From Liolophura sinensis (lineage: Eukaryota; Mollusca; Polyplacophora; Chitonida; Chitonidae): a DNA stretch of 64,000 bases. The number at the start of each line of letters is the position of its first letter. Within the stretch, counting starts at the first letter, position 1. This document shows positions 25,511-35,480 of this stretch, piece after piece. The notes under the pieces were generated by a model. The model was not told where the DNA came from and ran no database searches. It saw only the letters and a program-made list of their open reading frames with translations. Location: positions 5,022,501 to 5,086,500 of the forward strand of contig NC_088295.1 in the NCBI RefSeq assembly GCF_032854445.1, written 5' to 3'. Position numbers and translations under genes: made by a program.

Positions 25511-26537
25511 ACGGGATCGCTAGCCCCAGTGTCGAGATCGCCATCCCAATTGCCGTGAGAATGGAGACCACGGTTATTCCCTGCTCCCGGAAGAGGGTGC
25601 GGACGCGCTCGGCCAGAGTGGTATCCTTGTGTAGGATGCGATCGACCGTTTGCTTGATGCGGCGTATTTGCGTGCGCAGGGTTTCGCCCGTTAAAGAGAC
25701 TGCTTCGAGCCGGGCCACCCTCTCGTCCTCGAGATTCCTTATCCGGTCTTTGATCCGGCGCCGGAAGAATTCATCAGTGGCCTCCTCCAACTTCTGTTTT
25801 TGTTTTGCGATGTCCTTATCGAGACTTGACAGCTTGGCGAGGTTATTCGCGTGTTCGCCTTCCGAGGTTTGCAGTGCCTTGTCAAGCCCCAGAAGTTCTC
25901 GCATGGGAAGGGGAGGGTCGTTTATCGTTTCAAGAGCCCGCCCGACCTTACTATCCGTCAAGCTTGTTTCCAGTGTGTGGACAGCATCATCGGCCTTTTT
26001 CGCTGCTTGGTTTAAATCCTTCAGCTCCACGGTATCTGCCTCGGCGGCTGCGGCACCCAGTTCTGAACTCGCTGTCTCCAGGGCTGCGACTGCTGCCGGA
26101 TGCAACGATGGCTGGATTGTCTTTCCAAAGCCCAGCCCCAGTCGAATAGCATCACCCCCTCCTTTTTGGTTGGCGATTGATGTGAGGACTCGCGGTCCAC
26201 CTGTTCGGTTGTGGATGATTTTCACATCGCGGTAATCCTTGAGTCGCACTTTCCCTTCTTCGATAATCTCAAAATTCATGTAATAGCGTTTGAGACTTTT
26301 AGGGGGGAGGCCATACATCTCTTCCAAGTTTTTGTAATAATCATTAACGGCTTGCGCTAATATCCTTCCTTCTGGGGATTTGAGGAACTCATCATCAAAG
26401 CTTTGTTGCTCGGGAACATTATTACCTGCAAGGAGAGGGGTCCGCTCGTCGTCGATGTTGTTCTCCTCTCTGGCATCGTCTTGGGCGTTGTCCTCTCTGG
26501 CGTCGTACGCCTGGTTATCAAAGTCATAGTCTGCCAT
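25407..26537 (-). CDS. Conserved Polinton coiled-coil protein with C-terminal hydrophobic segment, 376 aa
   Basis: I chose the ATG at 26537 (MADYDFDNQAYDAREDNAQD) because upstream codons are antisense to the capsid gene. An acidic N-terminus (ERTPLLAGN) is followed by a folded part (KSLKRYYMNFEIIEEGKVRL) and a long coiled coil (AKLSSLDKDIAKQKQKLEEA ... LRTQIRRIKQTVDRIL). Then comes ERVRTLFREQGITVVSILTA and a hydrophobic segment. Coiled coil plus C-terminal membrane segment suggests a virion membrane or scaffold role. It converges with and overlaps the decayed gene to its left, and diverges from the capsid gene 43 bases away. The last 30 codons look unlike the rest, so the C-terminus may be altered. 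Confidence 0.75.
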   Translation of the reverse strand: MADYDFDNQAYDAREDNAQDDAREENNIDDERTPLLAGNNVPEQQSFDDEFLKSPEGRILAQAVNDYYKNLEEMYGLPPKSLKRYYMNFEIIEEGKVRLKDYRDVKIIHNRTGGPRVLTSIANQKGGGDAIRLGLGFGKTIQPSLHPAAVAALETASSELGAAAAEADTVELKDLNQAAKKADDAVHTLETSLTDSKVGRALETINDPPLPMRELLGLDKALQTSEGEHANNLAKLSSLDKDIAKQKQKLEEATDEFFRRRIKDRIRNLEDERVARLEAVSLTGETLRTQIRRIKQTVDRILHKDTTLAERVRTLFREQGITVVSILTAIGMAISTLGLAIPWKGARLCKVGGTLAFTPSLAPSFWSSVAMTILLL

Positions 26538-26580
26538 AATCCTCGTATTGAACATTGCAAGGTATGCCTTCAATACAACA

Positions 26581-27866
26581 ATGGATGCATACGGACGCAG
26601 GCTAAACCCTTTCAGAACACTCCGTAAGTCTCGAGGGGTACAAGGTGTACGGCAGTCCTTGGTCGTCACCAACAACCCGAGTACGATCGACCAGAATGAA
26701 CAACTCTTGGTCCGCTTCCCCAACCTCGGCGCAAATGACGTCATTGTGCCCGGTACCGTGCGCTTGGCCTTCTCGATCACGATCAATTCATCCGACCGGA
26801 ACGCCACAGTGGTCGGGAATCTCGGACGCGCAGTAGTCAAGAAAACCACGATCAGAATCAGCGGGAATGAGGTAATGTCCATCGACTACTCTGATGTGTT
26901 TCATTGCTACGGCGACTTATGGCTGACCAAAAACGAACGGCGGAATGCGGCCTACCAAGGCATAGGCAGCGAAAACATGCTTAAACTTCGAATCCGAGCG
27001 GAGGACGCAAGTGACGACGATCCTGGGGAAAAAGCCATCGCTCGCGTCTTTGGCAGCCGGTTCCACATCCCGCTAGACTTTGAGCTTCTAGATAGCCACA
27101 TGCCATTCTACCAGAGTGCCTTGGCCGACCGACTGGAGTACGAACTGACGTTCAACGATTACGGCCGGGTCATAAAGAAAACAGACGATGCCGACGCGAC
27201 TTACACCATCGACAACATCAGTCTGGAGTTCGATATGGTCACCGAAGAGGAGCTCGCTAGACAGATCCGCACCCAGTTTGCCGGGGGCGTCTCCATACTG
27301 TATGATCGGTCCTCCGCCACCGAAAGTTTGTGAAGGACAAGTCTGATACTCTCTGGAACATAAACCTTAACACGCCCGCGAGAGCAATGAAGGGCATCCT
27401 CATGCTGTTCGAGACTAAAGGAACCCCGTGGGAGAGGAGGTCGGAATCCTTCTACAACCCGAAGATCACCAAAGTAGAAGTCACAATAGAAGGGGTCCCC
27501 AATCAGCTGTACAGCCAGGGCATGCGGGCGTACCAGCAATGGGGCGAGGTCCAGAGGTTCTTCGCCAGCTCACCCCTTAAGAAGCGGGACCCTGAGGTGG
27601 CCAGGGTCGTAAAAGACTTAGGCCTGGCAGAGGTCTCCCCGGAAGAGTTCTTGACGAACAAGCAGGCCTTCTGGCTTGACCTTCGGCCAAGCGACGATGA
27701 CGAGCTGCATGGCAGTGGGAGGCGCGTTCTGAACGCCAGCGAGGGGATTACGATAAAGGTGACAAAAAAGAGAGAAGATCCCGGCGTGTTCAACGTATAT
27801 CTCTATGTGATCATGGACGCAAAGCTGCACATCCAGAATGATAGATTCGTTAGCGCGCTTTATTAA
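26581..27866 (+). pseudogene. Polinton major capsid protein (double jelly-roll), one frameshift
   Basis: The first in-frame ATG is at 26581 (MDAYGRRLNPFRTL). Upstream in-frame codons back to 26548 are open, so the original start may have been a lost ATG. Segments typical of the family include RNATVVGNLGRAVVKKT, DVFHCYGDLWLTKNERRNA, HIPLDFELLDSHMPFYQ and LEYELTFNDYGR. After a frame change at about 27310-27330 come KSDTLWNINLNTP, FYNPKITKVEVTIEG, PNQLYSQGMRAYQQWG and the end QNDRFVSALY. About 430 residues in all, the usual size. The protein forms the icosahedral shell of Polinton virions. Its end overlaps the ATPase start by 29 bases. Confidence 0.88.
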
Positions 27867-28451
27867 TGACGCCCACTGCGAGATTATCTGTGGGCAGACG
27901 AACTTCGGCAAAACAGTCTTCGTGCTGGACCTCCTTGAGGGCCCTTTCCGCGGTTTCTTTCATCACATTGTGATCCGGTGCTCCACTCTTAAGCATAACG
28001 AGGCGTACCGGCGGCGATGGATACTGTCTCACCCTGAGGTTTATTGTTTTGACCCCGGCGAGCGGCTCAACGACTGCCTGAGAGCTTTCTACAGATTGTT
28101 CGAGGGGGAGCCAACCCTATACATCATCGATGTTTGTAGCGCGTTGGAGGCGATGAAGAAGAAACAAAAAATGCTGTCATTCATGGCTTTCTCGGGCCGT
28201 CATGCAAAGCAAAGCGTCTGGGTCCTCACTCAGAAATACAACGCCGTCCTCAAAGACTGTCGCGAGCAGACAAGGTGGGTTTTTTATTCCACTGCAAAGA
28301 TCGGCATTCGTTGAACGAATGTCTGGAGGAGAACCACATCATCGAGTCCGAGAGCGAAAAGGCAGAGGTTCGACAGAAGCTCAAGAACAATCCGCATTCT
28401 AAGCTCCTGCTAATGACTGATACGCCCGCCAAATCTAAGATTATATATTAG
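27838..28451 (+). pseudogene. Polinton genome-packaging ATPase (FtsK/HerA, A32-like), frameshifted near the end
   Basis: Starts MIDSLARFINDAHCEIICGQ. P-loop GQTNFGKT at residues 19-26 and a Walker B-like LYIIDVCSA from residue 94. Further along are SFMAFSGRHAKQSVWVLTQK, the usual sensor region, and YNAVLKDCREQTRW. The frame changes at about 28285; the remaining C-terminal codons continue in the next frame to TAG at 28449-28451. The enzyme pumps DNA into preformed capsids. Valine follows the first Walker B aspartate, where a second acidic residue is expected, which may reflect decay. Start overlaps the capsid gene; the next ORF begins 25 bases after the stop. Confidence 0.87.
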
Positions 28452-28469
28452 ACGTAGGCGCCCCTACGT
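28452..28469. terminator. Perfect 7-bp stem hairpin between ATPase and next ORF
   Basis: ACGTAGG, loop CGCC, CCTACGT, placed directly after the ATPase stop codon and 7 bases before the next ATG. Could be a transcript-end or processing signal, or a promoter dyad. Function inferred from position only. Confidence 0.35.
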
Positions 28470-28476
28470 ATGAAGC

Positions 28477-29079
28477 ATGGATACCGACGAGCTTATAGAC
28501 GAGATTCTGGGCGCAGAGGAGAAGCCCAGCCGAAGCCAACAGCCCGGCCGAAGCCAACAGCCCGACCCCAGCCAACAAGATGATGCACGCCAGCTCAGGG
28601 ATAGGCTGGTGGCACTTGCGGTGGGTGGGCAGGCCAAGCGATATCTGGGAAAAGACGTAACAGCCGCTGAGATCGACGCCATGAACGACGAAGACGTGGA
28701 AAGGCTGCACTCCCGGTACGAGGCTAAGCTCAGTGCGCGGATGGTTAACGGTCTCGGAGGTATGTTCTTGAGATCATATGTAAGGGCGACCAGCTGGCTC
28801 CTACCAATCCCACCCGAGAATCGACCAATGCTCATGGCACAGCTCGCCACCGACCCATTTGTTGAACAGGCGCTTAGCAGTGCTAGCTGCTGGCTATACT
28901 ACTGCTATGGTAAGTACTTGTCACCGTTAACCATGGCGCTGACCACTGCTGAGCACTGCTCATTTCAACACCACTGCTGTCCTAGTAATAATGAGCCGTA
29001 TGATCCAGAGGAACATGAGTACAACGAATCAGGAAGGCCCGAAGGAAGCGTAGGGGGTGACAGCGGATTCTACGAATGA
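28477..29079 (+). CDS. Polinton ORF of unknown function, 200 aa
   Basis: MDTDELIDEILGAEEKPSRS, then an SQQPxR repeat of three units (residues 18-34). A conserved-looking helical core follows (GGQAKRYLGKDVTAAEIDAM, NDEDVERLHSRYEAKLSARM, LLPIPPENRPMLMAQLATDP), ending in a Cys/His-rich stretch. The core is intact. It is the first of four small ORFs between ATPase and integrase, overlapping the next by 23 bases. No enzymatic motif recognised. Confidence 0.7.
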   Translation: MDTDELIDEILGAEEKPSRSQQPGRSQQPDPSQQDDARQLRDRLVALAVGGQAKRYLGKDVTAAEIDAMNDEDVERLHSRYEAKLSARMVNGLGGMFLRSYVRATSWLLPIPPENRPMLMAQLATDPFVEQALSSASCWLYYCYGKYLSPLTMALTTAEHCSFQHHCCPSNNEPYDPEEHEYNESGRPEGSVGGDSGFYE

Positions 29080-29521
29080 CGGCCCTGCGAAGAATCCCAA
29101 AAAAGTCGCTGCGGGTCGAGCGGGTGCTGCAGCGAGAAAGGCCAAGGCTGAAAAGCTCAAGGACGAGCTTCGCGAGGCAATGGCTGCTTTGCTTGGCGCA
29201 GCTGATTCCACCAAGAAACAGTCGAAGGAACCGGATTCGACGAAGGAGGGGGAGGCCACAGATTTTGCGAAGGAACCGGATTCTTCGAAGGCACACCAAA
29301 TCACCCACTGGAGGGCGCCCCTGGCGTTATTAGGCGTTGGCAGCCTTGCAGTGCTAGTGTTGCTACGCGTGTGGCGCAGCCGCTATACAGCACATGCACG
29401 AGGTGCAAATATTTCGCCGCATGCACGAGGTGCAGATATCACGCCGCAAGAAAAGAATCTCCATTTGAATACACGTGTCGACCCTTTCTATATGGAGCAG
29501 CATGTCTACTCCACCCAGTGA
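29057..29521 (+). CDS. Polinton basic protein with one membrane segment, 154 aa
   Basis: N-terminal half is Lys/Ala-rich (KNPKKVAAGRAGAAARKAKA), then a Lys/Asp/Ser linker with repeated KEPDSxK. One membrane helix (APLALLGVGSLAVLVLL) and a positive RVWRSRY follow. Repeated HARGANIS/HARGADIT lies in the tail. A basic DNA-binding-like N-terminus tied to a membrane helix could fit a core or membrane virion protein; this is inference. It overlaps the preceding ORF by 23 and the next by 20 bases. Confidence 0.65.
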   Translation: MTADSTNDGPAKNPKKVAAGRAGAAARKAKAEKLKDELREAMAALLGAADSTKKQSKEPDSTKEGEATDFAKEPDSSKAHQITHWRAPLALLGVGSLAVLVLLRVWRSRYTAHARGANISPHARGADITPQEKNLHLNTRVDPFYMEQHVYSTQ

Positions 29522-29738
29522 CGGAAAAGTGCTAGTCAACGCGGCCTACCACGCCGCTGTGGTCTCTCTCCTGGCTACTGGGTACGCTCGTCTCGGCCAG
29601 ATGTTCCTGAAAGGAGCCCTCCCGAAGCTGGACTTAACACCCCGTGACGTCGGCATGGTCATTGCAGATGTACGCCTGGCCATGTTTTCGAAGGAACTGC
29701 TAATTATACAAGGGCTCCTTCCTCCCAATATAATCTAG
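29502..29738 (+). CDS. Small Polinton ORF, 78 aa
   Basis: I chose the ATG at 29502 (MSTPPSDGKVLVNAAYHAAV), which overlaps the previous stop; an earlier in-frame start at 29475 would lie deeper in the preceding gene. Short hydrophobic-amphipathic protein (SLLATGYARLGQMFLKGALP ... MFSKELLIIQGLLPPNII). Tight packing supports reality. Function unknown. Confidence 0.65.
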   Translation: MSTPPSDGKVLVNAAYHAAVVSLLATGYARLGQMFLKGALPKLDLTPRDVGMVIADVRLAMFSKELLIIQGLLPPNII

Positions 29739-29743
29739 TAGTA

Positions 29744-30201
29744 ATGGCCTCCATCGCAATGATGATGGGCGGCGCCCTCGTAAACGCTTTGGCCTTCAGC
29801 GGGAGCAGCTATATGTTTTCGATGCTGAGGAGTTCCGGTGTCGACGAAGAGCGGAGGCGCCATGACTGCGCTGTAGAGCAGCTCCAAGCCGCCCAGGAAA
29901 ATGGGCCCGAAAGCGCACTGAGCGCTTGGACTGGATCAACGATGAACTCCAGCGTGGCCGCCAGGGCCACGCTGTCCAAACGTTCCGGGATGTCGACGCT
30001 GCAATCCGCGAGTATTCTAGGGTCACGGGCAAAACTCTTACACGCGATGCACGCGAGGCGCTGCTGGGCTCAGAGCCACAGCTCTCCGATTTCTATGTGC
30101 CTAGTGAAGATCAAAAACACCGCGAGATGACCTTCGTCACCCTGGGGATGTGTTTGGTTGGGGGTGTGAGTTACGGAAACTCACCAAGTAATCCGAACTG
30201 A
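29744..30201 (+). pseudogene. Small conserved Polinton ORF, frameshifted
   Basis: Begins MASIAMMMGGALVNALAFSG with a hydrophobic N-terminus and GVDEERRRHDCAVEQLQAAQ. At about 29900 the matching frame changes and continues as LDWINDELQRGRQGHAVQTF and VDAAIREYSRVTGKTL to a hydrophobic end (TLGMCLVGGVSYG). One indel separates the halves. A membrane-anchored coiled protein is the likely design. Starts 5 bases after the previous stop. Confidence 0.65.
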
Positions 30202-30347
30202 CTGTGCGGGACTCGCCATCGAGCTCCTCGCCGTATGGCAGACACGATCTTAGTAGTGAGGTGGTTCTGCGCACGCAAATACGCCGAGACGATTAACGTC
30301 TTTTTCGTCGCAAATCTGTCAGAGGGCTGCTAGAATACCTTGATGAC

Positions 30348-31361
30348 ATGGCTAGTAAGGTGTCTGCTCGCCTGGCAGATATCTACTACAGCCCTCGTGG
30401 GTACTGGAAGGGCCGCGCGGCCATCCAGAAACTTGCCACTGCGGCTAAAGTCTCCGAAGATGTGGTCCGGGCCTGGCTGAAAAAGCAGGCTATCTGGCAG
30501 ATATACCTGCCTCGTCCCCAAGAAATACCGAGGCCTATGTTCGATGTATCCTCGCCGAATGACATCCACCAAGCCGATCTTCTTTTTCTACCACATGATC
30601 GGCGAGGCCGGAAGCTGTATAAGTACGCACTGACAGTTCTTGATGTCGCTTCTCGCTACAAGGAGGCGGAACCTCTGGCTACTAAAGATTCCAAAGAAGT
30701 CGCTGATACTCTCTCTCGCATTTACAAGCGGGGACCGCTGAGATGGCCGAAGCTTCTCCAAGTTGACCCTGGGCGCGAGTTTATGGGTGCCGTGAGCCAA
30801 CTGCTGGCCAAACACGATGTCACAGTCCGCCGAGGCCGCGTGTATATCCACCGAGACCAAGGCATAGTGGAGCGTTTCAACCGTACTCTGGCTGAGCGAC
30901 TCTTTGGACATCAGTATGCCCAGGAGATGCGCCTCCCTCCAGAACACCGGTCTACTGAATGGGCGGCTCGGCTGCCCTCTGTTGTGGCCGCTCTGAATAA
31001 CAACGAGACTGATCGGTAAAAAGGCGAAAGACGCCATCAAGGCAAAAGGGGTGCCCCATAAGCCTTCCTCGACGGTTCCAGGTCGTCCCGTTGGACTTAA
31101 TGAGCGGAAGATCCCCGAGGGTGTTGGCGTTCGTTATCTCTATCAGCCTGGAGAGCTGGGGGCGGCCGCCGTCGCGCGACTGATCCTGTGTGGCCTCTAG
31201 AGATATATCGGCTTGGGCGCTCTGTCACAAAGCCTAATGAGCCCGTGCTGTACTATCTAGACGATACGTCGGATGGCCCGCGACGGGGATTCGTTCGTGA
31301 GGAGTTGCTTATAGTGCCTCCCGATACTCAGCTTCCCCCGGATGGGGTTCTACGGCGCTAG
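30348..31361 (+). pseudogene. Polinton integrase (retroviral type, D,D,E), C-terminal frameshifts
   Basis: The first 223 codons are intact. N-terminal helix-turn-helix-like part (YYSPRGYWKGRAAIQKLATA), then the catalytic core with D77 in DIHQADLLFLP, D140 in LLQVDPGREFMG and E175 in GIVERFNRTLAERLFGHQY; 34 residues lie between D140 and E175. It inserts the linear element into the host chromosome. After about 31005 the frame is lost; the C-terminal region, including EPVLYYLDDTSDGPRRGFVR, continues in other frames to a stop at 31361. That end overlaps the 3' end of the convergent polymerase gene by about 12 bases. Confidence 0.92.
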
Positions 31362-34300
31362 TAGTTCCTCGATGAGGATGTCCATTCCAGCCCATCCTGC
31401 GGGCGCCGCATCTCTATGGCCATAAGCCAAGGTGTGAACACTATCTTCCGCGGTCCCGCGCTTACTATCGAAGGGGGGCAGTGAGACCTTATTCAGGTGC
31501 TGTCCGTAGATATGGTGGCGCTCTGATCGCAGCAAGTCCATACCGTGACGGAAGATCTTTTTCTCGAAGAGGGCCTCTTTGTACTGCTTATGGCGGATGC
31601 GCTTTTCCACAACTCCATTTTTCATGCCCTTGGCCTTCTTAATGTTGGATCCACGTGCCTCCAGAATGGTGTACATCTTGGGACGCAGACCAATGTATTC
31701 GGCGATCGGCCGCCCCGCGCACTCGTCCTTCATTTTCCCCAAGACCTTCATATTTGCTACGCTGTGCAGGGGGTGGCCTTGTGGGTAATCTGAGGTGTCG
31801 TACAGGTTTACATTCTCAGCCATATCCCTATAAACATCCTCAGTCTGAATCTCGAGTAGCAGACTATCCGTGTCAGTGTAGAGGAGCTGGCAGCGCTCTC
31901 CGTACTGGGCCTTCATGTGGTTGTAGTAGAAGTCGTACATCAGGTGCTTGGAGAGATCAAGAATGCTTATGCCCACGTAGATAGGTCTGTTTAGGACTAG
32001 ACGGGTCTTGTGCATCTGAATCGCTGCGAGGTCATCATCAAATATGTTTGCCCGTGCGAAGCTCGGGCTGGCTATCAAGCGTCGGAGCTTGTGGTCTTCT
32101 CCAGAGCGTACCAGCTTGACGTCCACACGCTTCCGATGGTCCTCCATGGTTTTCCCGAAGACCGAGTTGTTTATTAGCTTGTACAGGTCCTTCTCGAATT
32201 TACTCGCGGCCGTTTTTCGGAGCTCGGTGTTCATCCTGATATAGGGTTCCATCCAAGGGCTCTGGGCGAATCTCAGGGCCCGGTGAACCTTTGTCAGGTG
32301 CATTCCCAGAGATAGATACAGCTGTAGGTTCCGGTAGTGCAGGACGTACCGTTCCTTGTTGCGGAGGTTGGGGACCAGCTTTTCGTTCTCGGTAGGCGCT
32401 TTCTTGCCGAGAATGCCGTGCTGATAGTCTGACATCCACTCCTTTTGGACCACCAGACGCTCCGGGGCTAATGGGTAGCCGTTATGTGCGTTATGTAGGT
32501 CGGCCGGATACTCTAGGTCGACCTCGAGGATGTAACCGGAAAGACTGTCGTGGGGGTGGGTAGCAATCGTTTCACCGAGACGCCGCGCGTAATCTACCCA
32601 CTGGAAGTCGCCCGTTGGAAGGAACTGATTCATAGCTCAGCCATATAGATTATTGGCGTCTAGGTATTGGATGTAGCTGTTTGGACTTTGGGGGTTGTAT
32701 CCCTCCACCTGCGGATTATTGGCTTTGGTGTATCGCTTACTTACCATGGAGATACCTCCTCGCAACCCCTTCTCAATGAAGAGATGTTGGTCGTAGTCGG
32801 TCAACAGCTCGAGCTCTACCCCGGTCTTCTTGAACAGCGCATCCCACGAGAGACCTGGGCTCATAAAGTAGTGAGCAGGGTCCAATCCATACTGCCGTAA
32901 ACAAGTCTTCCTGAAGGCCTCAAACACATCGGCCAACAGGAGCACGTCTGTGCGGCAGTAAAGGTCTGTGTAGTCTCCCAGATTGGTGCAGTCAAATACC
33001 TTCCATACCTGAAAGCCTCTTTGGGTGGGAGGCTGGACTCGTCGAAGCGCTCCCAGGAGTCCATATACTCATAGGGGTAGACACCCTTGCGCATGAGTAG
33101 CTTTCGTTTTTCTTCGGCGGGCTCATACTGGGCTGTGATGTGGAAGGCCTCAGGTTTGTTGGCCTCAACCAGATTGTCAAGGGAAGTCGGTAAGAATTGA
33201 ACGCTGTCGATGAAGCGGAGCTGCCCCAGCGAGAACTTTTCCGTGTTGTTGGCGATGCAGGAGATGCGGCCGTCCACCTTACTTATGGCTAGCATCAGGA
33301 GGTGCCCGTCGTAGCCCCGTAGGTTGTGAAAGACTACTGGTATGGCTGTCTTGAGACCCAGCCGCAACTTTAGGTTGCATGCGTTATGGGCTGCGCCTCT
33401 GTACTTGCCGGTGATATGGCAGTGATCGCGCACAGAATCGACGCCTAGAGGCTTCTCACACACGTGACAGGTTGTGGCGTTGTTGTGGGCCTGCCAGTCT
33501 TGGGGAGTCATCCTCATGGCTATAGGGTTGGCTAGAACATTTTTGATTTCCCGCTCCTCCTGTTGGAGAGCTCTGAGGAAGTGTTCCGTCGCGTTAGGGC
33601 CTCTATTCCACGGAGCGTTTTGTGTGGCCGTCGCAACGCACCACAACATAGCAGTAACTGCAGGGCTCATGGCGCTGAGTCTTTTGAGTGCTGCTCTCTG
33701 TGGGGCTGGGCGGCGGGCCTTCAACCTTTTGGTCAGAGCCTCGAAGTCGGCATATATGATGAACGGCGCCGGTACCTGTTTGTGGTGGTTCTGGAAGGAG
33801 AACTTGTTTTCCACCTCCTGGGGCATTTCCACCCTCACCGCCGTCTGGCCAATCCCTCGGCATTCCGGCCTATGCGCCTCGAGCAGATCCTCCCTTGTGT
33901 AACCGTGTAGGCAGCGCTCGCAGAAGTGTTTGCGATTTGGCGCCTTACGTTCTTGGTATAGGAGCCGATTGAGGTCTTTCATCCACGTATAATGGAATTT
34001 ACCTGCCTTCTCAATCAGCAGCAGATTGATTCGGGGCGTGTCGCCGGGCTGCTTGCTGAGGCGGTGCACGATCACGCCCTTGTCCCACCCGAACACGTTG
34101 ATGGCGAGGCCGTTCTTTTCCTCCACTTTAGGGATCTGAGAGGTGGGTGTGGGGGCGTCGACCCCCCCCCCCCCAAAGTCAAGACCATCCTTGGTGGGAT
34201 ACTTTGTTGGTCTCTGAGGGTCCCGGGCGGCTGGAAATAAGGCAGACCGGAGCGCCCATCGGAGGCAGTCGTCGTCTTTGTTCTTCACGTTGATGACTGC

Positions 34301-34990
34301 TTTCTTGTTACTCACGGCTGCAGGTAGGGGGATGTAGGACCCGCCTCTCAGCGGCTGATACCTTGCAATGTCAAGCCAGAGTGTTTGCACGCCATTTACA
34401 GCCCACCCTGACCCTCGCTGCGTCCATTTTTCTAGCATCTCCTGGATGATGGGGAAGGCCTTATCTAGAGCCCCGTCAATATCACCGACCTCTAGGAGGG
34501 CCTCCTGTTTGCTGCGGAGTACTGGGCTGGTATACTCTTCACTGCCATCGGCGTGGGCCTTTCGCAGCTGAACCCTGAGGCCTAGTTGGAACTTAACCCT
34601 GCTGAGTGCCAGGATCTCTTCTTCTAGCTTCTGGCGAATAATGGCACGAATTTCTTCTAAGAAGGCTCATGGGTCCGTCCAAACGCCTTCGGGTACGCCC
34701 ATCTGCCAGACCCGGACGAGATTCCTTATGGCCCGGCCGGTGTTGGTGAATTCTAGTTTCTTTTCACCTAGCAATTCATCCAACTCCTCGTTACTGAGGA
34801 AGTTCTTGTTGTCTTGCTTCAACTCGTCGTTACTTCGGGAGTTCTTGACGTCTTGCTTTAACTCCTCGTTACTTCGGGAGTTCTTGATGTCTTGCAGCCG
34901 CTTCCACTCAGCCACAGCCGTTTTATGCCTGTCGAGGATCCCCTGCAATTCTTCCAAGGCAATGCGGGACCGTGGGTACTTGGGCCGCAC
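31350..34990 (-). pseudogene. Polinton DNA polymerase B (protein-primed type), interrupted
   Basis: Read right to left. Three copies of a KNSRSNEELKQD-like repeat; a CxxC...HxxxC zinc motif (FCERCLHGY ... HRPEC); exonuclease I FIIYADFEALTK; a Cys/His HNH or endonuclease VII-like insert (CHVCEKPLG ... DHCHITGKYRG); exonuclease II FHNLRGYDGHL; exonuclease III region TDVLLLADVF; motif A YLDANNLYG; motif B KLINNSVFGKTMED; motif C LYTDTDSLLLEI. It replicates the element from its ends. Breaks: in-frame TGA at 34664-34666, a frameshift at about 32990, and in-frame TGA at 32634-32636 straight after motif A. The N-terminus is also uncertain (34990 is a GTG; a TAA lies upstream). A 13-base C/G tract lies at 34162-34174. 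Confidence 0.93.
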
Positions 34991-35003
34991 ACCTAGGAGC
35001 GTC

Positions 35004-35330
35004 TCAAACTCCTCCCGTAGTGCTCGCGCTTTTTAATGGTGCCTCATTGTACGAGTCGGTGTAACTATGCACACGACTCTCTAATTGTAAATTTCTATAG
35101 CCTTGCCAGCCAAGAAACAAGATAGCCAAGAAAGCCTTGTGCCTCCACTTCCTTTCACGCGTCTGGACCCTATTATGTCCGCCCCGACCACAGCTAATAC
35201 ATGGCTGGGTGCCAGGACCCTGCCGCAGACGGTCTAGGTGACCCCCGCAGTACTCCCCCAGACAACTCTTACCACAGAGCTCCGTGGAGCCGATGAGAAG
35301 CCACCGGCAATTATTGTAACCCTTTCGCAT
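35004..35330 (-). CDS. Cys-rich (zinc-finger-like) small Polinton ORF
   Basis: I prefer the ATG near 35330 (MRKGYNNCRWLLIGSTELCG) to the one at 35369. Cysteines occur as LCGKSCLGEYCGGH and QPCISCGRGGH, suggesting one or two zinc sites; the rest is basic (RERKWRHKAF). A zinc-finger ORF just upstream of the polymerase at the element's end is common in Polintons. Its last codons overlap the polymerase's likely N-terminal region in another frame. Confidence 0.65.
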   Translation of the reverse strand: MRKGYNNCRWLLIGSTELCGKSCLGEYCGGHLDRLRQGPGTQPCISCGRGGHNRVQTRERKWRHKAFLAILFLGWQGYRNLQLESRVHSYTDSYNEAPLKSASTTGGV

Positions 35331-35480
35331 GTTGTATACACGCTTGGTGTAGAAGCATACCTGGTGCAATTGGTATGTCTAATAGAACCCGAGAAGGGGG
35401 TGGGAGCCTCATACCAATGTGTGTGTGTGTAGGCTAGACTTGTAAGTAAGCGTGTATGCCTTGGCTGGGGAAGCAGGGAA

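Noticed and set aside
24940-26235. 431-residue plus-strand ORF taken as one protein
   Set aside because: Only the part to about 25510 looks coding; the rest is antisense to the coiled-coil gene.
32634-34666. TGA read as an amino acid (altered code) in the polymerase
   Set aside because: Two in-frame TGA codons occur, but the same gene and its neighbours also have frameshifts, and other Polinton ORFs end normally; simple decay explains it.
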